From assembly GCA_905197435.1 (NCBI GenBank), contig CAJJYX010000139.1, positions 1 to 8,844 of the forward strand: 8,844 nucleotides of DNA. Reading direction: 5' to 3'. The translations under genes were made by a program, and so were the position numbers. Below are positions 1 through 6,009 of this stretch, piece by piece (the first letter of the stretch is position 1; the number at the start of each line of letters is the position of its first letter). Source of the stretch: an uncultured Bacteroides sp. Lineage in GTDB: Bacteria > Bacteroidota > Bacteroidia > Bacteroidales > Bacteroidaceae. Under the pieces are notes generated by a model, which did no database searches, was not told where the DNA came from, and was given only the letters and a program-made list of their open reading frames with translations.

Positions 1-54
1 AATAAGAAATTCAGAATGAGAAGGTTGAAGAGAACAATGAGAGATGGAAAATAA
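1..54 (+). CDS. Possible C-terminal tail of an upstream gene (partial)
   Basis: Frame 1 is open from the first base and ends at a TAA at 52-54, giving 17 codons of a very basic peptide (NKKFRMRRLKRTMRDGK). The other two plus frames close within the first 20 bases. This would fit the end of a gene lying mostly outside the window, but an open frame this short can occur by chance. No function can be assigned. Confidence 0.25.
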   Translation, partial: NKKFRMRRLKRTMRDGK

Positions 55-199
55 ATCTTGGGAAAAAATGTGCTTTTTTGACTTTTTCATTAACTTTGGC
101 CTTAGTTAAAACAAATAATAAACTGGATTTGTTTTCAGGTTAGTCCGGTGACAGACTAATGTGTAAATATTTAAAATTATTAAATCTAAATCATTAATA
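55..199 (+). other. Leader region upstream of gcvH
   Basis: This A/T-rich stretch holds no gene. It contains a candidate promoter at 69-98 and two inverted repeats. The first is a perfect 9-bp repeat, AAAACAAAT at 108-116 against ATTTGTTTT at 127-135, with a 10-nt loop. The second is TTAGTC at 140-145 against GACTAA at 154-159, with an 8-nt loop. If transcription starts just after the -7 box, both lie in the gcvH 5' untranslated leader of about 95 nt. A weak A6/T6 mirror lies at 63-68 and 74-79. I see no glycine riboswitch consensus. Confidence 0.5.
69..98 (+). promoter_or_regulatory. Candidate promoter for the gcvH cluster
   Basis: TAACTTTG at 91-98 matches the Bacteroidetes -7 consensus TAnnTTTG exactly. 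The -33 element is weak: TGTG at 69-72 with 18 bp spacing, where TTTG about 19-20 bp away is expected; a true TTTG at 77-80 is too close. Transcription would start near 104-106. This is a pattern match, not a mapped start. Confidence 0.45.
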
Positions 200-580
200 A
201 TGAACGTACCAGCAGAATTAAAGTACACCAAAGAACACGAATGGATTCGCCAGGAAGGCGATGTAGCTTATGTAGGTATTACCGATTATGCACAAGAGCA
301 ACTGGGTGACATCGTGTTTGTCGATATTCCGACAGAAGGTGAGACATTGGCTGCCGACGAAGTGTTCGGGACCATTGAAGTAGTAAAGACCATTTCAGAC
401 CTCTTCCTGCCCGTAAGCGGGGAGATTCTGGAACAGAATGAAGCGCTTGCAGACCAACCGGAACTGGTGAACAAAGACCCGTACGGCGAAGGCTGGATCA
501 TCAAAATCAAACCGGATGCTGATGCCGACTTCGACAGCCTGCTGGATGCGGAAGGCTACAAGGCACTGATAAATGAATGA
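200..580 (+). CDS. gcvH: Glycine cleavage system H protein
   Basis: This is the lipoyl carrier of the glycine cleavage complex. Its lipoyl arm shuttles the aminomethyl group from P protein (decarboxylase) to T protein and is then reoxidised by L protein. The 126-residue length is normal for the family. The lipoyl hairpin is clear: residues 56-71 read FGTIEVVKTISDLFLP, with K63 the lysine to be lipoylated, followed by the PVSGEI turn. The C terminus (DPYGEGWIIKIKP) is also typical. The ATG at 200 follows an A/T-rich leader with no Shine-Dalgarno site, as is usual in Bacteroidetes. gcvP, gcvT and lpd are not in the window, so the complex is encoded at scattered loci. The next gene, purE, uses purine pathway intermediates that need one-carbon units, a plausible metabolic link. 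Co-transcription is inferred: no promoter is evident in the 112-bp gap that follows. Confidence 0.96.
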   Translation: MNVPAELKYTKEHEWIRQEGDVAYVGITDYAQEQLGDIVFVDIPTEGETLAADEVFGTIEVVKTISDLFLPVSGEILEQNEALADQPELVNKDPYGEGWIIKIKPDADADFDSLLDAEGYKALINE

Positions 581-585
581 AAAGA

Positions 586-677
586 GTGATTAGAGGTTAG
601 TGATTAGTGCCATGCGGCATAATAATATCACTTGCTAATCACTAACTCTAAAAGCCAAACACTAATAGCCAAACATT
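586..677 (+). repeat. Heptad-built hairpin and tandem repeat between gcvH and purE
   Basis: The left arm is three 7-nt units, GTGATTA (586-592), GAGGTTA (593-599) and GTGATTA (600-606), followed by GTG. The right arm at 629-649 contains the complementary units TAATCAC (636-642) and TAACTCT (643-649), so the RNA can fold into an imperfect stem. The loop holds its own small palindrome, TGCCATGCGGCA at 608-619. Directly after the stem come two 14-nt tandem copies, AAAAGCCAAACACT (650-663) and AATAGCCAAACATT (664-677), matching at 11 of 14 positions. There is no long T-tract after the stem, so it does not look like a terminator. The unit type is the same as in the purE-ispG gap. Confidence 0.8.
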
Positions 678-692
678 AAAAACAAACAATTC

Positions 693-1202
693 ATGTCTCC
701 AATTGTTAGCATCATCATGGGCAGCACCTCCGACCTCCCCGTTATGGAAAAGGCCGCACAGTTGCTCAATGACCTGCATGTACCGTTCGAAATGAACGCC
801 CTCTCTGCCCACCGCACACCGGAAGCTGTGGAGGAATTTGCAAAAAATGCCCGCCAACGTGGCATTAAAGTGATTATTGCCGCTGCCGGCATGGCCGCCG
901 CCCTGCCCGGCGTCATTGCTGCCAACACCACTCTGCCGATAATCGGGGTTCCCATAAAAGGGTCGGTGCTCGATGGTGTGGATGCCCTCTACTCCATCAT
1001 CCAGATGCCTCCGGGCATACCGGTAGCAACCGTTGCCATCAATGGTGCCATGAACGCCGCCATCCTTGCCGTACAGATGTTGGCACTGAGCGATTCCTCA
1101 TTGGCTGAAACATTCGCCGCCTACAAAGAAGGGCTGAAAAAGAAAATAGTCAAGGCAAATGAGGACTTGAAGGATGTGAAGTACGAATACAAAACCAATT
1201 GA
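693..1202 (+). CDS. purE: N5-carboxyaminoimidazole ribonucleotide mutase (PurE, class I)
   Basis: PurE catalyses the carboxylation step of de novo purine synthesis, converting N5-CAIR to CAIR in the cytoplasm; N5-CAIR is made by PurK, which is not in the window. The 169-residue length fits the class I bacterial enzyme. Seen in the sequence: the N-terminal phosphate and substrate loop GSTSDLP (residues 10-16); SAHRTP (38-43) with the catalytic-position H40, where class II enzymes have a different motif; AAAGMAAALPGV (63-74); and the PIIGVPI and YSIIQMPPGIPV segments of the octameric core. One oddity is A70, where E. coli PurE has a histidine (H75, in GGAAHLPG) as I recall it. The ATG at 693 is preceded by A-rich sequence (673-690) without a Shine-Dalgarno site. 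The gene sits between two heptad-repeat gaps and is probably co-transcribed with gcvH and ispG. Confidence 0.95.
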   Translation: MSPIVSIIMGSTSDLPVMEKAAQLLNDLHVPFEMNALSAHRTPEAVEEFAKNARQRGIKVIIAAAGMAAALPGVIAANTTLPIIGVPIKGSVLDGVDALYSIIQMPPGIPVATVAINGAMNAAILAVQMLALSDSSLAETFAAYKEGLKKKIVKANEDLKDVKYEYKTN

Positions 1203-1376
1203 GGAATTAGGGGTTAGGGATAAGGGATAAGGGGTTAGGGATTAAGGATTAGTGAGATATATGTAGTCACTGAGTCCTTATCACTAAACCCTTATCACTA
1301 ATCCCTTATCACTAAACCCTAACCCCTAATCCCTAACCCCTAATCCCTTATCACTAAACCCTAATCCCTTATTACC
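1203..1376 (+). repeat. Telomere-like heptad repeat hairpin filling the purE-ispG gap
   Basis: Almost the whole 174-bp gap divides into 7-nt units. The left arm (1203-1251) is seven G-strand heptads such as GGGGTTA, GGGATAA and GGGATTA. The apex is GTGA at 1252-1255 against TCAC at 1267-1270. The right arm (1264-1375) is sixteen C-strand heptads of the types TTATCAC, TAAACCC, TAATCCC and TAACCCC. It includes three tandem 14-mers (1278-1319), a fourth copy at 1348-1361, and a run of four telomere-like units at 1320-1347. The longest exact inverted repeat is 16 bp, 1206-1221 against 1329-1344. Others are 1231-1244 against 1327-1340 (14 bp) and 1246-1255 against 1295-1304 (10 bp), so several pairing registers compete. 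No T-tract follows. The array stops one base before the ispG start codon. Confidence 0.9.
1210..1240 (+). promoter_or_regulatory. Putative G-quadruplex motif in the sense strand
   Basis: Five G-runs lie in register: G4 (1210-1213), G3 (1217-1219), G3 (1224-1226), G4 (1231-1234) and G3 (1238-1240), with loops TTA, ATAA, ATAA and TTA. This satisfies the usual four-tract, short-loop rule and resembles vertebrate telomeric DNA. It is on the coding strand, so the mRNA could fold it 7 nt after the purE stop. A second set (C-runs at 1317-1319, 1323-1326, 1331-1333, 1337-1340 and 1345-1347) gives the minus strand a similar motif. Folding and any function are inferred. Confidence 0.6.
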
Positions 1377-3242
1377 GTGGATTTATTCAACTATTCCCGA
1401 CGGGAAACATCAGAAGTAAACATCGGAGACACCCCCATGGGCGGCTCCAATCCTATCCGCATACAAAGTATGACGAATACAGCTACGCAAGACACCGAAG
1501 CCAGCGTGGCACAAGCCAAACGTATCGTCGATGCCGGAGGAGAGTATGTGCGCCTCACGGCCCAAGGCATTAAAGAGGCTGAAAACCTGATGAACATCAA
1601 CATAGGCCTGCGCCGGGACGGATATATGGTGCCGCTTGTAGCCGACATCCACTTCAACCCGAAGGTAGCGGACGTAGCAGCACAGTATGTAGAAAAAGTA
1701 CGCATCAATCCGGGAAACTATGTGGATGCGGCACGTACTTTCAAGCATCTGGAGTATACCGATGAAGAGTATGCCCGGGAGTTGCAGAAGATACGCGACC
1801 GCTTTGTCCCCTTCCTTAACATCTGCAAGGAGAACCACACCGCCATCCGCATCGGCGTGAACCACGGTTCGTTGTCCGACCGCATTATGTCCCGCTATGG
1901 CGATACACCGGAAGGCATGGTAGAATCCTGCATGGAGTTTCTGCGTATCTGCGCGCAAGAGAATTTCACGGATGTGGTCATTTCCATCAAGGCATCCAAT
2001 ACAGTGGTCATGGTAAAGACCGTGCGCCTGCTGGCAGCCGTCATGGAGCAGGAGGGCATGCGATTCCCGCTACACCTCGGTGTAACGGAAGCCGGAGACG
2101 GAGAAGACGGACGCATCAAGTCGGCCTTGGGCATAGGCGCCTTGCTGGCAGACGGTTTGGGCGACACCATCCGGGTTTCCCTGAGTGAAGCCCCGGAAGC
2201 GGAAATCCCCGTGGCCCGGAAATTGGTGGACTATATCGTGCAGCGCCGCGACCATCCTTACATCCCCGGAGCAGATGTACCGGAATTCAATTATCTCTCC
2301 CCCACCCGCCGCAAGACAACTGCCGTACGCAATATAGGCGGAGACAACCTGCCCGTGGTCATTGCCGCACGCCTGGACGGAGACATGGACTTCAATCCGC
2401 AATTCATGCCGGACTACATCTATACGGGACGTTCCATCCCCCGACAAGTGCCGGAAGGCATGCAATGCATCATCGATGCCGATGTATGGATGGAGCAGAA
2501 CACCAACGGGACAGGACGTGACAATGCCTGGCCCGCCTTCAAAGGCGACCAGCTTCCTTTCCTAAGCAGCTGCGGCGCTTCATTGAAATTCCTCTTTATC
2601 ACGTATATGGGGCTGAATGACGAAGCCATCGCCTGCCTGAAGTATCATCCGGAAGTCGTATTGGTTTCGCAAAGCAATCATCCCAACCGGTTGGGAGAAC
2701 AACGCGCCCTGGTACACCAGATGATGAAGGAAGGTCTGAAGAATCCGGTAGTCTTCTTTGAGCACTACGCAGAGAGCGAACTGGAAAATCTGCAAATCAA
2801 AGCGGCTGCAGATATGGGAGCACTCATCTTCGACGGCTTGTGCGACGGTATTCTCCTTTTCAACCAGGGAGAGGCCATAAGCGGCAAGATGGTGGACGCC
2901 ACAGCCTTCGGCATCCTGCAAGCCGGACGTGTACGCACCAGCAAGACCGAATACATCTCTTGCCCCGGCTGCGGACGCACGCTCTATGACTTGGAAAGTA
3001 CCATTGCCCGCATCAAGGCAGCTACCGGCCATCTGAAAGGACTCAAGATAGGCATCATGGGATGTATTGTCAACGGTCCCGGAGAGATGGCGGATGCCGA
3101 CTATGGCTATGTAGGTGCCGGACGAGGTAAAATCAGCCTTTACAAGAAGAAAGAGTGCATCGAAAAGAACATTCCCGAAGCAGAGGCGGTAGAAAAGCTG
3201 ATAGAGTTGATAAAAAGCAACGGAGACTATACCGAGAAATAA
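1377..3242 (+). CDS. ispG: 4-hydroxy-3-methylbut-2-enyl diphosphate synthase, long three-domain form
   Basis: IspG (GcpE) reduces methylerythritol cyclodiphosphate to HMBPP, the penultimate step of the MEP isoprenoid pathway, using a [4Fe-4S] cluster. At 621 residues it is far longer than the E. coli type (about 370) and matches the form with an extra domain between the TIM barrel and the cluster domain, known from plants, Chlamydia and Bacteroidetes. Approximate layout: TIM barrel 10-290 (RIQSMTNT, VRINPGN, GVNHGSL), inserted domain 300-515, cluster domain 525-615. Cluster ligands are C529, C532 and C563, with E570 in the motif CIVNGPGE. The start is GTG at 1377: an in-frame TAA lies at 1362-1364, the next ATG at 1437 would remove 20 residues, and the MDLFNYSRR N terminus resembles Bacteroides homologues as I recall them. 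The leader is the C-rich heptad array, with neither a Shine-Dalgarno site nor the usual A-rich tract. Confidence 0.95.
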   Translation: MDLFNYSRRETSEVNIGDTPMGGSNPIRIQSMTNTATQDTEASVAQAKRIVDAGGEYVRLTAQGIKEAENLMNINIGLRRDGYMVPLVADIHFNPKVADVAAQYVEKVRINPGNYVDAARTFKHLEYTDEEYARELQKIRDRFVPFLNICKENHTAIRIGVNHGSLSDRIMSRYGDTPEGMVESCMEFLRICAQENFTDVVISIKASNTVVMVKTVRLLAAVMEQEGMRFPLHLGVTEAGDGEDGRIKSALGIGALLADGLGDTIRVSLSEAPEAEIPVARKLVDYIVQRRDHPYIPGADVPEFNYLSPTRRKTTAVRNIGGDNLPVVIAARLDGDMDFNPQFMPDYIYTGRSIPRQVPEGMQCIIDADVWMEQNTNGTGRDNAWPAFKGDQLPFLSSCGASLKFLFITYMGLNDEAIACLKYHPEVVLVSQSNHPNRLGEQRALVHQMMKEGLKNPVVFFEHYAESELENLQIKAAADMGALIFDGLCDGILLFNQGEAISGKMVDATAFGILQAGRVRTSKTEYISCPGCGRTLYDLESTIARIKAATGHLKGLKIGIMGCIVNGPGEMADADYGYVGAGRGKISLYKKKECIEKNIPEAEAVEKLIELIKSNGDYTEK

Positions 3243-3263
3243 AATAAAGAGAACAGCAGGCAC

Positions 3264-4031
3264 CTACCTTTTCCGGCTGAACAGCCAGCTCATGAAATCC
3301 GGCTCATTGAATGCGGGATTCCAACTGCCATGGCCGCAGCCGGGGAATTCCACATACTCCACATCGGCACCGGCAGCTTTCAACGCTCTATAGGCAGCGC
3401 GCGAACCTTCCGGTATAACCACATTGTCGGCGTCTCCGTGGAAGATACGGAACTTGACGGGCTTGGCAGCTTTCAGCCGTTCCGGATTCACCGTACCACA
3501 AATAGGTATGGCGGCTGCAAAGACTTCGGGGTAACGGATGGCCATGTCAAAGGTCCCCATTCCACCCATTGAGAGTCCCATGACATAAATGCGCTCCTTG
3601 TCCACCTGCGGCATGGCCAGATAAGTATCCAGCAGCTCCTTCAGGGTAGCGAAAATCGGAGAGACCGGCACTTCCAACGGCATCTCTGCCGGCATGAAAG
3701 AAGCAGGGCGCTCCGTGTATGCCCAATATCCCGTTTCCGGACATTGCGGGACCAACACGAACGCGGGATATTTTTCCCTGTTCACCGGATTCAGGAACAT
3801 CTGCCCTCCATGAATCAGTTGCTTTTCATTGTCATTGCCGCGTTCACCGGCACCGTGCAGAAAAAGTACCAAAGGATATTTCTCTCCGGCCTTCATTTCC
3901 TGAGGACGGAGCAGGCGATACAGCAAAGTATCTCCCCGGTCTGAAATAAATGTTTCTTTCTGATATGCCTCCTGTGCCAGCAAAGGCAACAGAGACATCA
4001 ATACACAAATTGCAGTGAATATCCGTTTCAT
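3264..4031 (-). CDS. Secreted alpha/beta-hydrolase esterase (COG4099-like)
   Basis: This 255-residue protein has a Sec signal peptide (MKRIFTAICVLMSLLPLLA, likely cleaved before Q20), so it should be periplasmic or exported. The hydrolase core shows the oxyanion strand LVLFLHGAGERG (54-65), the nucleophile elbow GLSMGG with S154, an acid in HGDADNVV (most likely D202, otherwise D200) and H234 in GCGHGSW, a complete Ser-Asp-His triad. The family is often annotated as a predicted peptidase, prolyl-oligopeptidase-like or dienelactone-hydrolase-like; many members beside glycosidases are carbohydrate esterases (acetyl, feruloyl). The start lies 10 bp after the stop of the upstream GH43 gene, a tight operon, which favours a role as de-esterifying partner. 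The 3' end converges on ispG with a 21-bp gap and no terminator. The substrate cannot be read from the sequence. Confidence 0.85.
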   Translation of the reverse strand: MKRIFTAICVLMSLLPLLAQEAYQKETFISDRGDTLLYRLLRPQEMKAGEKYPLVLFLHGAGERGNDNEKQLIHGGQMFLNPVNREKYPAFVLVPQCPETGYWAYTERPASFMPAEMPLEVPVSPIFATLKELLDTYLAMPQVDKERIYVMGLSMGGMGTFDMAIRYPEVFAAAIPICGTVNPERLKAAKPVKFRIFHGDADNVVIPEGSRAAYRALKAAGADVEYVEFPGCGHGSWNPAFNEPDFMSWLFSRKR

Positions 4032-4041
4032 TATTCCCTTT

Positions 4042-5769
4042 TTATTTTACATGTTTAACCTCTGAGCGCAAAGATACACCATTTTCATTAAATGCCTCCA
4101 CGCAGAAGTAATAATCCTGGCCGGTGGTAAGAGATTTCATCAGCAAGTCATTCTTGCCATAGACCATCCAGGAGCTGTAAAGCTTGTCGGGAGCAATCCC
4201 CCAAAGGACATTATATCCTTGCGCACCTTTCACCGGTTGCCAGCTGACAGTGACATCACGACGGTCGGCATGGCGGTCGAGCATCAGTTTTTGGGGTTGC
4301 TGCGGCACCTTGCCCGTGCCCAATCCGAAAACACGGAGCTCGGAAATAGCCAGATTCGGAGTCGGAATATCTATATTCTTATAACGGATATAGCGCGCAT
4401 ATTCAGGCAACGGAAGTTCGACATAATCATTCGGAGTATCCTTATAGCTCTCCTTACGGTCTACCAATACTTTCCAGTTCTGTCCGTCCGGCGAGCCTTC
4501 GATGACATAACGGTGATGGAGTCCCTCGTAGCGGCCGTACATATTGCTCTGATAATCATGATAGTTAATCTGAACGGCGCATACCGTAGCAGGCCTCTCC
4601 AAATCAATCATCACCCACTGGCGTTCATCATTTGCCTCGGCCAGCCAGAATGTTTTCGTCAGTTCATCCGTCAAGGCAGACGGTGCGAACCCGCCTTTGG
4701 CGGTAGAAGCCGTCACCGGCTTGCCGTAAGAGAGCAGCATCCAGCCCCGGAACTGCCCGGCCTTTCCGGGGACAGCAGGGGCATAGCGGGGATAATCTCC
4801 GAAACGGGTATCCACGTACATGATGCCTTCCTTGTCGAACCCTGCCGGAAACATGCAAAGGCGGCGTTCCCAGTTCACGTTGATGGAAAGGGCCATGGAG
4901 GCAAAATGCCAGTATTGCCCGCCGGGACCAAGCACAGTGCTGCCATGTCCGGCACCATTCATATAGCCGCCCGGCTTATAAGACACCGGGTTGTGCTTCT
5001 GGTAAGTGTAAGGTCCCATCGGATAGTCGGCCACATAGACACCGTCCGCGTAGACATTGAATTCCGTTCCCGGCGCTCCATACTGCATATAGTATTTCCC
5101 ATTGTGCTTCGTCAGCCACGGTCCTTCCATGTATCCTCCCAGTACGGTATCCGCATGGTTTTCTCCAAAACGCTCCCAGCCGTGCTTGGACATATCCAGG
5201 TTAAAGAGTTCCTTGGTCTCTCCCTTCTTTATGAAACGACGGTTCCTGTCAAGTTCCATCCCGCGGATGGGATACACATTGGAAGAGCCCCAGAACATAT
5301 AGGCTTTCCCGTCATCATCAATAAACAAGTCGGGGTCCTGCAAATCATGCAGGATGGCAGGGGTGGCTTCCCAGTTGCCGGAAGCCGGGTCATCGGTATA
5401 AAGAATGCTCATGGCTCCGGAAGGGTCACCCGTGACATAGAGCAGGGAGTCTTTATAGTTGTGTGCCGCCGGAGCATTGCAGCCCTGCGGATACCAGTTC
5501 CTTCCCGGACGGACAAACTCCCAGTTCAGCAAATCCCTGGAACGCCAATATCCATGGGAACGGGTGACAAACATGTAATACTCTCCCCGGAACTCCACCA
5601 CGGCGGGGTCGGCGCCCGAACGGTAGGAGATGTCCCTGTCCGAATTATAAATCATGTACGTGTAATCGATGTTCAGCGGATTACAGTACGTATCCTGACG
5701 CATACCTTGTGCCCAAAGCGAACCTGCCATACATAGCAAAGCCAGCAACGCACCAACTTGTTTTTTCAT
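4042..5769 (-). CDS. Secreted glycoside hydrolase family 43 with F5/8C-like and Fn3-like domains
   Basis: This is a 575-residue exported glycosidase, probably releasing arabinose, xylose or galactose residues from plant polysaccharide (GH43 activities). A signal peptide covers 1-20 (cleavage LWA|QG), with no lipobox. The five-bladed propeller (about 28-340) shows the three GH43 acids: D54 in SGADPAVVEF (base), D145 in LQDPDLFIDDDGKAY (pKa modulator) and E215 in GGYMEGPW (acid). H275 in GAGHGSTV fits the metal-associated histidine of many GH43 enzymes. Residues 345-482 resemble a discoidin/F5-8C domain, likely carbohydrate-binding (FAPSALTDELTKTFW, WVMIDLERPATV, ISELRVFGLG). Residues 490-574 look like a fibronectin III domain (VTVSWQPVKGAQGYNVLWG). 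It is the first gene of a two-gene unit with the esterase. No SusC/SusD or sensor gene is in view. The subfamily and exact substrate are not determined. Confidence 0.92.
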   Translation of the reverse strand: MKKQVGALLALLCMAGSLWAQGMRQDTYCNPLNIDYTYMIYNSDRDISYRSGADPAVVEFRGEYYMFVTRSHGYWRSRDLLNWEFVRPGRNWYPQGCNAPAAHNYKDSLLYVTGDPSGAMSILYTDDPASGNWEATPAILHDLQDPDLFIDDDGKAYMFWGSSNVYPIRGMELDRNRRFIKKGETKELFNLDMSKHGWERFGENHADTVLGGYMEGPWLTKHNGKYYMQYGAPGTEFNVYADGVYVADYPMGPYTYQKHNPVSYKPGGYMNGAGHGSTVLGPGGQYWHFASMALSINVNWERRLCMFPAGFDKEGIMYVDTRFGDYPRYAPAVPGKAGQFRGWMLLSYGKPVTASTAKGGFAPSALTDELTKTFWLAEANDERQWVMIDLERPATVCAVQINYHDYQSNMYGRYEGLHHRYVIEGSPDGQNWKVLVDRKESYKDTPNDYVELPLPEYARYIRYKNIDIPTPNLAISELRVFGLGTGKVPQQPQKLMLDRHADRRDVTVSWQPVKGAQGYNVLWGIAPDKLYSSWMVYGKNDLLMKSLTTGQDYYFCVEAFNENGVSLRSEVKHVK

Positions 5770-5775
5770 ATCTTA

Positions 5776-5783
5776 CTCCTTTT
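5776..5783 (-). promoter_or_regulatory. Strong Shine-Dalgarno site of the GH43 gene
   Basis: On the minus strand AAAAGGAG lies 6 nt before the ATG at 5769. It is complementary to the anti-Shine-Dalgarno end of 16S rRNA. Such sites are uncommon in Bacteroidetes, and the other genes in this window lack one this good, so it both supports the start and is a mild oddity. Confidence 0.6.
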
Positions 5784-5911
5784 ATAAATGTAGACTCCAA
5801 CTTATTGTTCTTACGAAACACCGCACTAACTGTTTTTGTTACAAATAAAAGGAAAGTAAATGAAACCGCACTATTTTGCACTACCATAAAAGTACATCTG
5901 CCGCATAACAT

Positions 5912-5946
5912 AAAAAAAGAGAAGTACTGTATCGGTACTTCTCTTT
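5912..5946 (-). terminator. Intrinsic terminator of the adenosine kinase-S41 protease operon
   Basis: AAAGAGAAGTAC at 5916-5927 is an exact 12-bp inverted repeat of GTACTTCTCTTT at 5935-5946, with a 7-nt loop. Seven A residues on the plus strand (5912-5918) give the minus-strand transcript a run of seven U at the end of the stem. It begins about 63 bp beyond the protease stop codon, as expected for the end of that operon. Confidence 0.9.
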
Positions 5947-6009
5947 ACACTCATTTTCTGATTATCAACGAATTAAGAAATGAATAAAAGAATCCTCTCA
6001 GATGTATCT

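Larger units (their letters stand above)
5770..6009 (-). other. Intergenic region between the S41 protease gene and GH43
   Basis: These 240 bp hold no gene. From the protease side they contain about 63 bp of 3' untranslated sequence, the intrinsic terminator (5912-5946) and then the upstream region of GH43. That region carries three copies of GCACTA (5823-5828, 5868-5873 and 5878-5883; the first two extend to CCGCACTA). No convincing TTTG/TAnnTTTG promoter is seen. The best minus-strand -7 candidates, TACATTTA (5792-5785) and TAAGTTGG (5804-5797), each have one mismatch and no good -33 partner. Confidence 0.6.

Noticed and set aside
1203..1376. CRISPR array or transcription terminator in the purE-ispG gap
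   Set aside because: The repeats are only 7 or 14 nt with no unique spacers, so it is not CRISPR. The hairpin has no following T-tract and the next gene starts at once, so it is not a simple intrinsic terminator.
2580..3263. 227-codon minus-strand frame ending next to the esterase stop region
   Set aside because: It is antisense to the IspG cluster domain, whose cysteines and CIVNGPGE motif are intact; the antisense protein is unrecognisable.
4219..5736. Open reading frame of 505 codons on the plus strand, antisense to GH43
   Set aside because: It is the shadow of a strongly supported GH43 gene with signal peptide and intact catalytic motifs. The antisense protein shows no recognisable domain, and no promoter or start context supports it.
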